This document shows positions 28,820-38,344 of a DNA stretch of 64,000 nucleotides, piece by piece. Source of the stretch: Pirellulales bacterium (GTDB lineage: Bacteria; Planctomycetota; Planctomycetia; Pirellulales; Lacipirellulaceae); assembly GCA_020849945.1 (NCBI GenBank), contig JADZFK010000097.1, positions 1 to 64,000 of the forward strand. Reading direction: 5' to 3'. The position numbers and the translations under genes are program-made. Within the stretch, counting starts at the first letter, position 1; each line of letters opens with the position of its first letter. The notes beneath the pieces are model-generated. The model made no database searches. It saw only the letters and a list, made by a program, of their open reading frames with translations, and had not been told where the DNA came from.

Positions 28820-31150
28820 TCAAGCGGCAAATGCATCGCCAACGCCGTGGCTGCCTGGGGAATTGCCTGAACCGCTGTTCGATTTCGTATCGTGCTTGAC
28901 ATACACCGTTCTCGAGGGGAAGGCGAAGTCCACGCCGAGGCGGGCGAACTCCTCCATGATCCTGAAATTGACGGCTTCGCAGTGTTGCATGAAGGCCCAA
29001 CGATCGGCGGGCGCGTACCAGTAGAAGACAACGATATTCAGGCTCTCTGCATTGAAGTCGTTGAAGAACACGCGGGGCGGATACTCATCCAAACCCACGA
29101 TCGGATGAATCCGCTCGCGAATTCCTTTCTCTTCGAGAATATCGCGCACGGTCTGCACGGCCTCGGCCACCAGTTCGCGCGGGGTATCGTAGGTAATCGT
29201 AATGTCCATTTTCCGGCGGATCGTTCGCCGTCGATCGATGTTCTCGATTGATTCGTTTACGAGCATCGAATTGGGAATGGTCACCAAGTGGTCGGTCAAC
29301 GTCCGCAGTTTTGTGCAGCGGAAGCCCACCTCCTCGACGATTCCGTCGTAATTGCCAAACGTAACTCGTTCGCCCAGTCGCACCGGCCTTTCGGCCAGCA
29401 TGATGAGCCCGCTGATGAAATTGTTGATGAGCGCCTGGCTTCCGAAACCGACGCCGATGGCCAGCGCACCGCCCAAGATCGTAAAGGCCGTGAGGGGCAC
29501 ATTCACCGTGTTCAGCGCCGTGAGGGCCACCAGGGCGAGCATGCAGTAGAAGAGCAGGGTGCGGATAACGGATGTTGCGTCCTTGCTTAGGCGAAAACGC
29601 CGCAAGAACCAGTTGGCAACGACGCCGGAACAGAATCGGGCGGCAAACCATCCAATCACGAGGATGGCCAATCCTTTGAGGATCATGCCGAGTGTGATCG
29701 ATTGTTTCGCGATCTCGAATATCTCTTTGTTCCAAATCAGCTCGGCGTGGTACCACGCCCCCAGGGCGATCGTCTTCGGCGAGAAGCTTTCCACGGTCAG
29801 GCCGATCTCATCGAGCAGCTTTTCATGTACGCGCCGACTCGCTTCGATCGTTACCATGTTCCTCTCGAAGAGACGCAGTCGCTCTTCGAGCTGCATCTGT
29901 TGGTTTTTCAGTTGAAAGAGAACTTCGGTAGGCCCCTTGGCGGCTTCGTCGGCACGTTTGGTAACGCTCGTGAGCGAACCTCGCACGTCTCGCATCTTCA
30001 GAATGTTGGTGCGCAGGTCCGATTCCAGATCGTCCAGAACACCTTTCGTTTCTTTGTGGTGCTTCTTGAGTTGGCTCCACACTTCATGATCGGTGTCTTC
30101 GCGGCTTGTGCTGGCGATTTCGTAACGACGCCCCCACGCCACTCGTAGTTGTGCTTGATATTGTAGCCGCTGCGTGAGGGAGTCGATTTCATCGGAAAGC
30201 CGATCGCGGGTTCGCCGCTCCGTTTCCAATTCTTCGGTGGCGACAGCCTTGTCGCCCGTTTCAGCATCGAGCTTTTGTTGCGCCCGGCGAACCGACACTT
30301 CCGCGCGGTCAAGATTCGCTTGGGCTTTTGCCAAGGATCGAGAGATCGACTCTTCCTTCTTCTTGATCTCGGCGATCTGCTGCGCGTACTCGGCCTCGGT
30401 GAAAACGACGTGCGGGCTAACCGCCGCGATTTGATCTCGATGGGCCTGAATCGATAGGCGTTGGACCTCTCGTGAGAGTTGCTCGCGCTCGACCTCGCGC
30501 ATGCGCAGCAAAAGTGTTTCCTTCGCGAGTTCGGCTTCCTGTTTGGCCCGTTCGGCCGCGGCGGCAAGGCCTGCGGCGTTGGGAGTTTCCTTGCCCGCCT
30601 CGTGCGCACCGCGTGCCTGACGTTGCTTCACCTCGCTCTCATCAAGTGCCACGTGGGCCTTTTGCAAGCTGCCTTTGGCGATTCGCAACCTGTCGTCGGT
30701 CAGGTTTGCGCGCGATTCCTCGGCCGCAAGGTCGTCCTTCAACTGGTCCAGATCGTTGAACGTGTACGTTTTCTCCTCGCTCGCCTTCGGGTTGGCAGGC
30801 ACCTCCAACTCCGATTTGCTAGTTCTGAGCGCCGCAATCTGCTGTTCTACTGATTCCAACTGCGCAAGAACGCTTTCTCGCGTTTGGAAGTAGGCCACAT
30901 CTTGGGCTGCCACCGTATCGCTTGTTCCGTTGGTTTCCAGCTTGTTCGTCGCAATCCGCAGCTGCTGGGCGTTTTCGGCGCGGCGCTCGGCTACCGAAGG
31001 CCGTGGCGGTTCCGCGGGGGTGGCCGGCTCTACCGGGCTTACGGGTTCGGTTGGCGCGATGGTCAGCAGTTGGCCCACAGCAAGCCGCGGAACCGCAAAC
31101 ACAATCAACAAACAGAGGGGCAGAATTGCGTTCGTTTTCGTTGTTGCCAT
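28820..31150 (-). CDS. MscS-family mechanosensitive channel with long periplasmic coiled-coil N-terminus
   Basis: LGGALAIGVGFGSQALINNFISGLIMLAERPVRLGERV; VTIPNSMLVNESIENID. Confidence 0.9.
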   Translation of the reverse strand: MATTKTNAILPLCLLIVFAVPRLAVGQLLTIAPTEPVSPVEPATPAEPPRPSVAERRAENAQQLRIATNKLETNGTSDTVAAQDVAYFQTRESVLAQLESVEQQIAALRTSKSELEVPANPKASEEKTYTFNDLDQLKDDLAAEESRANLTDDRLRIAKGSLQKAHVALDESEVKQRQARGAHEAGKETPNAAGLAAAAERAKQEAELAKETLLLRMREVEREQLSREVQRLSIQAHRDQIAAVSPHVVFTEAEYAQQIAEIKKKEESISRSLAKAQANLDRAEVSVRRAQQKLDAETGDKAVATEELETERRTRDRLSDEIDSLTQRLQYQAQLRVAWGRRYEIASTSREDTDHEVWSQLKKHHKETKGVLDDLESDLRTNILKMRDVRGSLTSVTKRADEAAKGPTEVLFQLKNQQMQLEERLRLFERNMVTIEASRRVHEKLLDEIGLTVESFSPKTIALGAWYHAELIWNKEIFEIAKQSITLGMILKGLAILVIGWFAARFCSGVVANWFLRRFRLSKDATSVIRTLLFYCMLALVALTALNTVNVPLTAFTILGGALAIGVGFGSQALINNFISGLIMLAERPVRLGERVTFGNYDGIVEEVGFRCTKLRTLTDHLVTIPNSMLVNESIENIDRRRTIRRKMDITITYDTPRELVAEAVQTVRDILEEKGIRERIHPIVGLDEYPPRVFFNDFNAESLNIVVFYWYAPADRWAFMQHCEAVNFRIMEEFARLGVDFAFPSRTVYVKHDTKSNSGSGNSPGSHGVGDAFAA

Positions 31151-31200
31151 TCCCGCAATCCCTTTCGTCCTGGAGGGGGTCAATCGCTAGCCTGGAGGTT

Positions 31201-31325
31201 TTGCCACGGAGGCACAGAGACACGGAGGAGGGATTGATTTGCCATTGGTAATCGGCCATTTGAAGTATGGTCATTTTCTGAAATGGCCAATGACAAATGA
31301 TCAATTTGCAATGACCAATCTGCTT
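31201..31325. repeat. Composite intergenic repeat, copy A
   Basis: GCCACGGAGGCACAGAGACACGGAGGA followed by a CATTGGTAA..GCCATTTG..GGTCATT..GAAATGGCC.ATGACAAATGA..ATTTGCA.TGACC.AT block shared with 60920-61000. Confidence 0.8.
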
Positions 31326-31654
31326 TACTGCTTTCTTCGTGGCTTCGTGTGCTGCGTGGTAATGCTTATGCGAAAGTGCGGCTGGCGGGCACCGCGATAG
31401 GACACACGCGGCACGGTTGGGTTGCCAAGTATCGCAGTTTTCCTTCGCCCGTCAACACAAGAAACCGCTGCTAGCACGCGATCCCAGTGCGTGCGAGAAG
31501 ACTCGGAGAAACAAGAGCTTAAGAGGCTTGAGGAAATCGCTCGGTGGAACGGAACTCGCACAGCGCTGGGCAGAATCGCGGCACTCTTGGAGCCAGAGAG
31601 GTTTCCTGGTCGCGCGTGCAGATCAAGAGAGTCTTCGTTCGTAAGATGCCCGCA

Positions 31655-31716
31655 TGGCACGTGCGTCGTGCCCCGGACTTTAGTCTGTGGTAAAGGCGGA
31701 CTCAGTTCGTGCTCGG
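31655..31716. repeat. ACGGACT-type hairpin repeat, copy 1 (inverted orientation)
   Basis: CGGACTTTAGTCTGTGGTAAAGGCGGACTCAGTTCGTGC; resembles the reverse complement of 54730-54785. Confidence 0.55.
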
Positions 31717-34700
31717 TACTGCCAGGGTTTTCTGTTGCTGTGTTGTGACGGACCGATTGTGCAATTCAATTTGCTTGGCGATGGTGGTATCGAGAAATCT
31801 GGAATCGCTGTGCCCCAAGGGGTCCCAGGAGCCGCTGCTCCAGAGAAAGGCGGCCGTCACGGGTCGAGGCGCGGGCTGAGTTCGGAGGAATTCGAGGAGT
31901 GCATTGTGGAAGTTGCGGCGAAGCTGTTGCATGCCGGGCGATTTCCAAGGGGAGCGTTCTCCGTCGGAACTTCCCTCCCAGGGCGAGGCCGCCGCGGAGG
32001 CCGGGCTAACCTCTTCGCCGTGCGGATGGCCGCCACCGATTGCAATCTCGGAGAACTGCATTGGCAAGTCGGCGGGAACTGTCAGTTGAAAGGCCTTGAA
32101 TTCACCGAGATACTTTTCGATGCCTTTCACAAAATCGCTTGGCGAGGGCGTTTCACTTATGGCGGCATAGAACGACATGCCCAAGAAATCGCTTTCCTCA
32201 AGAAACGTCTGCAAGGCTTGGCGTTCTTGCTCGGGGAGGATGCTTTCCGGGGCACCGATCGGAATCTTTCGGCCCGCGATTCCGCCGTGATTCAGGCTAA
32301 CGCCAAGCTTCACGTTCTTTAAATCGGGGCGAGCGCGGAGTTTGCGGAGGATCTGAAGGTACTTTTCGGGGTGAAGAAACAAGCTGGTGCCCATTTCGCC
32401 AGAGAGGGCTATGTCGGCCCGAGAGTGTGGCTTCAACACCGCCCCCAACTCATCGGCGATCGATCGCAGCACAAGATCATCGTACGACCACTCGCCGCGG
32501 CGTTCGAGCGGGTCAAACGAGATCAGGTTCCGCCAAACGTTTACGCGGCCGCCCGAATCCACATGAGGCAAGATGTGAATCGCCAAGTCGTGATCGATCA
32601 TCAGTTTGAAGACGCGGCGCAAGTCGTTACGCAATGTAATGCGTTGTGTGGCGGAGTAAGGGCGGTACTTAGCGTATTGCCCCCAACGTGTTCCAAAACT
32701 ATTGATTTTAAAGTCGTCCGTAAGGTCTACAAGAACGGTGACAACGACATTCAATTGCTTTTCGCCCCGCTTGGCCGCTTTGTCGATCGCCGCGAGCGTG
32801 CTTTCAATCGAGGGGGCATTATCTCCCACAAACACGGTCGTGTTGAGCTGAACGGCGGGCGGAGAAGTTTTTCGCTCGCCGTGCTCCGCCGAGTCGTCGT
32901 TATGCTTGTTGAGGACAGCATCGAATTCAATTTCGATTCGGGAGAGTTCGATTGGCTCGACCACGGCTCGTTCGTCGGCCGCCGTGCTGGCACCAGCGGT
33001 ATCAGCGGTGGCCGTGTTATCGGCCGCTTTGCCGGCATCGGCACGTGCGCGGGTTGAGGCGTTGCCGTTGCTTGGCCGCGAGATTCGCAAGTATCTGGCC
33101 CCATGGCCGGTGCCACGATACAACACTGGCGTGAAATATCCGTAAACGCTTTGGTCAGACGTGTACGACCGCGATGCCGACTCGATTGGGTTGAAAGTCT
33201 TTCCATCGTAGGAAACCGCGAATCGTAACTCGGGCGATTGCTTTTCAAAGCTGTACACGGACCAGCGGTCGATGGGGCCTGCCGTGCAGTAGACGACGGA
33301 CGCACCCGGTGCCATGGCGAGCCGATGGCAATCCTCTTGGTACGAGCGGGCATTTTCGGAGGCCGGTGATACAGGGCCCGCCACGGCGTGAAGCAGCGAT
33401 GTATCGCGGCATTCATCGACGACCGTCCGGCAGCGAACGGCCACCGGTCCAACGATGTTGGAAGGCTTCGACTCTCCGGCGCGGTTGTGGGCCGTCACAC
33501 GGTACCAATAATCATTGCCAGGTTCGGCGTTCGTATCGTTGCACAAAGGGCGGTACTGCGTATCGGCATCGGAAACGCCTTTTGCGACGGGCGACCAAGG
33601 CCCGTTTGCATGAGTAGCTCGCCACACATCGTACGTGGTAGCCCCGGCCGAGCCTTGCCACGAGAGGGAACTCGCCTTTTCGATCGGCAGCAGGACGGGC
33701 GGCGCGGGTAGGGTTCGCGCGGGGGGCTCTTCGCCTCGGATTTCGTAGGCTTTTTCGCGCATGAGGGCCATCATCGCGCGTTCATCGTACCGGTCGCCCG
33801 AGGCGAAGCCGGGCCAATGAAACGCCTTGTAGATGTTGCGTCCCGTGCCAACTTCCATATGCCAATAGAATCCGCCCTCGCGGCGATGCATGCGCAAGCT
33901 CCACAGCAGCGCGCCAGAGACGCCGTCATCGATCACGGTTTGCATTAAGCCGGCCAGGCGTTTCGTTTCCACGAACCCAAACTCGCCGACAAAATACGCC
34001 TTCTTGCCTTGGGTAAGCTGATGAGCGGTTCGCACCTCATTTCCGAAATCGTTTTCCTTATCAAACGGGTAGTGGTGGGTCGTGATGACATCGATATTCG
34101 GGTCTTCGAGCGAGTCGGGCGGTACGCCCCGCAGCGACTTGCCATCGATGACCAGGTGCCGCGGGTCGAGTTGTTTGATGAACGCGGCGGTGCGCCGGGT
34201 CCACTCGGGCGTTGGGTCGATTTCGTTGCCCGTCTCCCAACCAAAGATTGCCGGTTCATCGCGATACTCGACCCCGGTGATGGTATTCTTGCGTAGGAGC
34301 ACATACCGGAGGGTGGCTTGGAAATCGGCCTCGACCTGGGGATCGGTCCAGAAGGCCTCGGGCGGTTTGCCGCGAAAGGCCGCGTACTCGCCGATGCCGC
34401 CCCACCACTTCCACTGGTCAACAAGGGGAATGATGACGCGAATTCCCTTGCGGCGGGCTACGGCAATCAGGCGGTCGAGCGAGCGGAAGGCTTCTTCGTT
34501 GAACTCACCCGGCCGCCGAACATGCACGAACTCGCCCATGTCGGAACCTTCGCGATGCACACTGATGACGTAGGTTCGCACGACCTGCCCGCCCTGTTGT
34601 CGTACCGATTCCAGTGCGTCTTCGATCTCGAACTCATCGGGCCACCGCCACGGGTTGGGACGCGTAAATTCGTAGGCATCTTCGATCACCATCAGGTTCG

Positions 34701-34869
34701 GAATATTGAAGGAGATGAAGCGGAATTCACGATCTCGCACGAAGAGTTGATCGCCCCGCCGCGTGATGAACGCCGGCGGCTCGTCGGCAGGCGATTTCAA
34801 AGGCTCGGCACCACACAATAACGTGCCGAAGAGCAACCAAGCAAATAGCGCGAGATATCGAGCCATCAT
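31702..34869 (-). CDS. Large secreted glycoside hydrolase-like protein (GH5/mannanase-like N-terminal barrel, Fn3-like module, second TIM-barrel-like domain)
   Basis: Signal peptide; FGWETGNEID and YFVGEFGFVE in the N-terminal half; SSLSWQGSAGATTYDVWRAT Fn3-like; C-terminal DIALSGEMGTSLFL and PMQFSEIAIGGG. Confidence 0.75.
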   Translation of the reverse strand: MMARYLALFAWLLFGTLLCGAEPLKSPADEPPAFITRRGDQLFVRDREFRFISFNIPNLMVIEDAYEFTRPNPWRWPDEFEIEDALESVRQQGGQVVRTYVISVHREGSDMGEFVHVRRPGEFNEEAFRSLDRLIAVARRKGIRVIIPLVDQWKWWGGIGEYAAFRGKPPEAFWTDPQVEADFQATLRYVLLRKNTITGVEYRDEPAIFGWETGNEIDPTPEWTRRTAAFIKQLDPRHLVIDGKSLRGVPPDSLEDPNIDVITTHHYPFDKENDFGNEVRTAHQLTQGKKAYFVGEFGFVETKRLAGLMQTVIDDGVSGALLWSLRMHRREGGFYWHMEVGTGRNIYKAFHWPGFASGDRYDERAMMALMREKAYEIRGEEPPARTLPAPPVLLPIEKASSLSWQGSAGATTYDVWRATHANGPWSPVAKGVSDADTQYRPLCNDTNAEPGNDYWYRVTAHNRAGESKPSNIVGPVAVRCRTVVDECRDTSLLHAVAGPVSPASENARSYQEDCHRLAMAPGASVVYCTAGPIDRWSVYSFEKQSPELRFAVSYDGKTFNPIESASRSYTSDQSVYGYFTPVLYRGTGHGARYLRISRPSNGNASTRARADAGKAADNTATADTAGASTAADERAVVEPIELSRIEIEFDAVLNKHNDDSAEHGERKTSPPAVQLNTTVFVGDNAPSIESTLAAIDKAAKRGEKQLNVVVTVLVDLTDDFKINSFGTRWGQYAKYRPYSATQRITLRNDLRRVFKLMIDHDLAIHILPHVDSGGRVNVWRNLISFDPLERRGEWSYDDLVLRSIADELGAVLKPHSRADIALSGEMGTSLFLHPEKYLQILRKLRARPDLKNVKLGVSLNHGGIAGRKIPIGAPESILPEQERQALQTFLEESDFLGMSFYAAISETPSPSDFVKGIEKYLGEFKAFQLTVPADLPMQFSEIAIGGGHPHGEEVSPASAAASPWEGSSDGERSPWKSPGMQQLRRNFHNALLEFLRTQPAPRPVTAAFLWSSGSWDPLGHSDSRFLDTTIAKQIELHNRSVTTQQQKTLAVPSTN

Positions 34870-34876
34870 GGGACCA

Positions 34877-36730
34877 CTATTCGGGTGAAGGTGCGAGTGG
34901 CTGGGGCGAAAAACCGCTGGGGTAGTCTTCTAACTGGTCGTACCAGCGGAACTTGAGCCACACGGTGCCTGCCACAACGATCGCCAGCGACCAAGCCACG
35001 CGAGGCCAATCTTGCAGCACGAGGTAGATGCCCGTCGTGGTGAGGGCCGTTTGCCAGGCGATGGCGACGACAACGTTTGTCATATCGCGCCCGAAGTGGG
35101 GGTTTGCCTTGACCTGCGGATTCTCGGCCACCAGTGCCTCGTGGACGGGCCGCCAAAAACCCCACGGACGAACCTGCAGGTAGAACCGCTTTAGAACTTC
35201 GAGGTCGTCGGGCGGCGTTAGCAAGCTGACGGCAACGCAACCCGTAAACGAAATCGCCAAGATCAGCGGGAAACTGTAAAGCTCGGGGAGATCGGGATAC
35301 AACTGCGGAACCACGGCCATCGCGACGAGGCCTGTCGCCATGCCGCCAAAGTACCCGTAGCTGTTGAAACGCCACCAGTACCATTTCAGCACATTCGAGG
35401 CGATGTAGCCGCCAAACAGGGCCGAGGTGATCCATTCAACCTGATTATCGAGCGAAGTGTTGCCGAACCCGATGACTGTGCCGATGATCACCACCACGAC
35501 AGAAACGACGTAGCTTAGCCGAACATAGGTTTTCTCATGGCCGTGCGGGTTGAAGTATCGCTTGTAGATATCGTTCACGATATAAGCCGGAGCCGCGTTT
35601 ACGGTGGCGGCGTAAGTTGACATGAAAGCGGCCAACAGGGCTGCAATCATTAGACCGAATAACCCGGGTCGAACAAAATCGCGCATGACAAGGGGCAACA
35701 CCTTATCGAAATCGACGACGCCATTTTGCGGCGTAAGTTGGCCTGTGAGAAATGCTAGGGCCAACACGGTAAGACCCGCGATGAGCATGTAACGCGGCAC
35801 GAGCAGCACCACGTTGACGAACCCGCTCATTTTGGCCGCCTCGATCGGCGAGCGAGCGGAAAGGACTCGCTGCATGTCGTAGTCGGGTCGTGGCCCGGCC
35901 ATGCTCAGCAACCACCCCTTCACGAGCAAGATGGACCAGAACAACGAGAACAGATTCCGCTCGTCTTTTTGGATTTGAACATTTGCGGCCTCAAAAATGC
36001 CGGTCCAATCTAGATTGAGAGTGCGGCCGAACCAAATGCTATCCCAACCGGCGGGGACCTTCGTTGCCAGCAACTCGGGCGACACCTGTTGCATTGCAAT
36101 CACGCCGATCCATACGCAGGCAATGGTCATCACGACGAACTGGAAGATTTCGGTGAAGATCACGCTCAACATCCCGCCCTTAACCACATAAACGGTGGTA
36201 ATCGCGATGATGATGAGGCCGTATAGGTTGTCGTTCATCGCCGGGGTCGCAGAAAGTTGCCACGGCAACATGGTAGCGGCGAACTTTCCGATGCCAAGAA
36301 AGCCATAAGCCAGAAAGCCCAGCACGATAAGCATCGCGTAGGCCACGACGATCAGGTGCGAGAGGTGCGAGCCTGGCCCCTCGCCAAAGCGAAACCGAAT
36401 CCACTCGGCGCCCGTCATTGCGCCAGATCGGCGGAGCCAGATGGAAAGGTAGACCATCATGAACACCTGGTTGAAGACGGGCCACATCCAGGGTATCCAC
36501 ACGCTCTTGAGGCCGTAGACGAACAGCCACGCCACCATGACCATCGTGCCGCTAACGTCGAACATGCCCGAGGCGTTCGAAAGCCCCAGGGCGTACCACG
36601 GGACTTTGTTGCCGCCCAAGAAGTAGTTGCGTAGGCTCTTCGAGGCGCGGCGCGAGATCCAAAAACCGGCGAAGAGCGTGATTGCGAAATAAACCGCTAG
36701 AATAGCGATGTCGAGAGTGGAAAGTTTCAC
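34877..36730 (-). CDS. Sodium:solute symporter (SSS) family transporter
   Basis: Multi-TM; FWISRRASKSLRNYFLGGNKVPWYALGLSNASGMFD; LMIAALLAAFMSTYAATVNAAPAYIVNDIYKRY. Confidence 0.92.
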   Translation of the reverse strand: MKLSTLDIAILAVYFAITLFAGFWISRRASKSLRNYFLGGNKVPWYALGLSNASGMFDVSGTMVMVAWLFVYGLKSVWIPWMWPVFNQVFMMVYLSIWLRRSGAMTGAEWIRFRFGEGPGSHLSHLIVVAYAMLIVLGFLAYGFLGIGKFAATMLPWQLSATPAMNDNLYGLIIIAITTVYVVKGGMLSVIFTEIFQFVVMTIACVWIGVIAMQQVSPELLATKVPAGWDSIWFGRTLNLDWTGIFEAANVQIQKDERNLFSLFWSILLVKGWLLSMAGPRPDYDMQRVLSARSPIEAAKMSGFVNVVLLVPRYMLIAGLTVLALAFLTGQLTPQNGVVDFDKVLPLVMRDFVRPGLFGLMIAALLAAFMSTYAATVNAAPAYIVNDIYKRYFNPHGHEKTYVRLSYVVSVVVVIIGTVIGFGNTSLDNQVEWITSALFGGYIASNVLKWYWWRFNSYGYFGGMATGLVAMAVVPQLYPDLPELYSFPLILAISFTGCVAVSLLTPPDDLEVLKRFYLQVRPWGFWRPVHEALVAENPQVKANPHFGRDMTNVVVAIAWQTALTTTGIYLVLQDWPRVAWSLAIVVAGTVWLKFRWYDQLEDYPSGFSPQPLAPSPE

Positions 36731-36754
36731 GCCGCCACGCGCTCCTCAAGGGGA

Positions 36755-37810
36755 TTAGAAGAGAACCGAATTCTTTTTTACGAACTCGACCAATTCGCTC
36801 AAGTGGGCGTAGGCCACACAACACGAAGTATCGGCGGCACCGTAGTACACCGCGAGCCGATCGCTCGCCCTGTCGTGCAATGCGGCACAGGGGAAGACGA
36901 CATTGGGCACATGGCCAAACACTTCATAGTCGGCCTCGGGCGTGAGCAAATGCTGGTTCACCCGGTAAAGCACGCGCCACGGCTGCTCGCGATCGAGGAT
37001 CGCCGCGCCCATGCTGTAAACGAAACCGTTGCAGGTATCCATTACGCCGTGGTAGATCATCAGCCAGCCGTCTTCAATTTCAATTGGGATCGGCCCCGCG
37101 CCGATCTTGGTGCGTTGCCACCACTGGCCCACTTCACCGCCACCGCGTCGCATGACGAGCCGATGCATGCCCCAATGGCACAGATCGGGGCTTTGGCTCA
37201 CGTAGATATCGCCAAACGGCGTGTGTCCGTCGTCGCTCGGACGGCTCAGCATGAAGTACTTGCCGCCAATCTTCCGCGGAAAGAGGACACCGTTGCGGTT
37301 AAACGGCAGGAAGGCATTTTCCAACCGTTCGTAGGTTTTGAAATCGCGTGTGGCAGCGATGCTGATCGTTGGGCCGTTGTGCCCGCCACACCATGTGATG
37401 TAATACGTTCCCTCGATTTCGCACAGCCGCGGGTCGTAGGCGTAGTCGGCCTGCGAATTCGGATCGCCTTTGGCGAACTTGATCGGTGCCGGATCGATCT
37501 CCCATGCAAGGCCATCGCGGCTCCAACCCACATGCAGGTGAGGAAAGCGGTCTCTCTTTTCCAACCGAAATACACCGACGAACGAATCGCCGAACCGGGC
37601 CACCGCGCTGTTGTACACGCCCTGAACGCCCGGCATGTGATGCCGACCAATCACCGGGTTGAGCGAGTGCCGCCACACGACCGAGTGATCCTGGGACGGG
37701 CGATCCTCCCACGGCATCGTGGCAGGTTCGAGCCTGGCCACGGGATGGGAATTCGTCGCATCCTGATCTTTCGCAAGCGGATTGCGAGCGGGGGCTGCTG
37801 AGGTTTTCAT
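36755..37810 (-). CDS. Glycoside hydrolase family 130 beta-mannoside/manno-oligosaccharide phosphorylase-like
   Basis: GVYNSAVARFGDSFVGVFR; GHTPFGDIYVSQSPDLCHWG; WWQRTKIGAGPIPIEIEDGWLMIYHGV. Confidence 0.9.
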   Translation of the reverse strand: MKTSAAPARNPLAKDQDATNSHPVARLEPATMPWEDRPSQDHSVVWRHSLNPVIGRHHMPGVQGVYNSAVARFGDSFVGVFRLEKRDRFPHLHVGWSRDGLAWEIDPAPIKFAKGDPNSQADYAYDPRLCEIEGTYYITWCGGHNGPTISIAATRDFKTYERLENAFLPFNRNGVLFPRKIGGKYFMLSRPSDDGHTPFGDIYVSQSPDLCHWGMHRLVMRRGGGEVGQWWQRTKIGAGPIPIEIEDGWLMIYHGVMDTCNGFVYSMGAAILDREQPWRVLYRVNQHLLTPEADYEVFGHVPNVVFPCAALHDRASDRLAVYYGAADTSCCVAYAHLSELVEFVKKNSVLF

Positions 37811-37925
37811 TTTGAAGTTTCTTTTGCAGTTTCTATGGAATTCTATCGAAGGAGAAATCGAACGGCTCAGGAACGACTGAGGATTCCATATTCCCCTTTA
37901 GGCCGATTGGACTTGGGCCATGCGG

Positions 37926-38070
37926 CAGGGCCGATCACTTTTTCAATTTGGGCGAGAGCATTGGAAACGAGCCGGAAGCGTCAGCGAGGGAAAGTTGCTT
38001 TTTCCCTCGCTGACGCTTCGGGTTCGTGAGTCCTCACTGCCCCGAACATGAATAACGGATCGGCCCTGGT
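37926..38070. mobile_element. MITE-like element, 145 bp, with TIRs and 8-bp target duplication
   Basis: Left end CAGGGCCGATC, right end GATCGGCCCTG(GT); flanked by CCATGCGG at 37918-37925 and 38071-38078; internal 27-bp arms at 37967-37993 and 38001-38027. Confidence 0.85.
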
Positions 38071-38127
38071 CCATGCGGTTCGCTGGTTGACATGGGATAA
38101 CGACGAGTGGATAATATCCCTAGTATT

Positions 38128-38139
38128 TAAACTAGTTTA
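38128..38139. promoter_or_regulatory. Candidate operator palindrome upstream of the LacI gene
   Basis: TAAACTAGTTTA, perfect 12-bp palindrome in AT-rich DNA between divergent genes. Confidence 0.35.
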
Positions 38140-38344
38140 CTAACACCGATTCGTATCGTAAAGAACTAAGGGGATATTCTCGAATAATTCCTGCCCCGGG
38201 CACCCACTGCGGGCCGAATGATCTTAACCGGCATCACTCACTGCGTGAACCACTTTGCAGTGACCCGTTTTCGCCTTACCACGTGTAGCGATTCAATTTG
38301 CGTGGTGAGAGCAGTTCGAACAGCCATCGGTTCAACAAAGGCTT

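Noticed and set aside
36803-37801. 332-aa plus-strand ORF opposite GH130
   Set aside because: Shadow frame of a well-supported GH130 gene.
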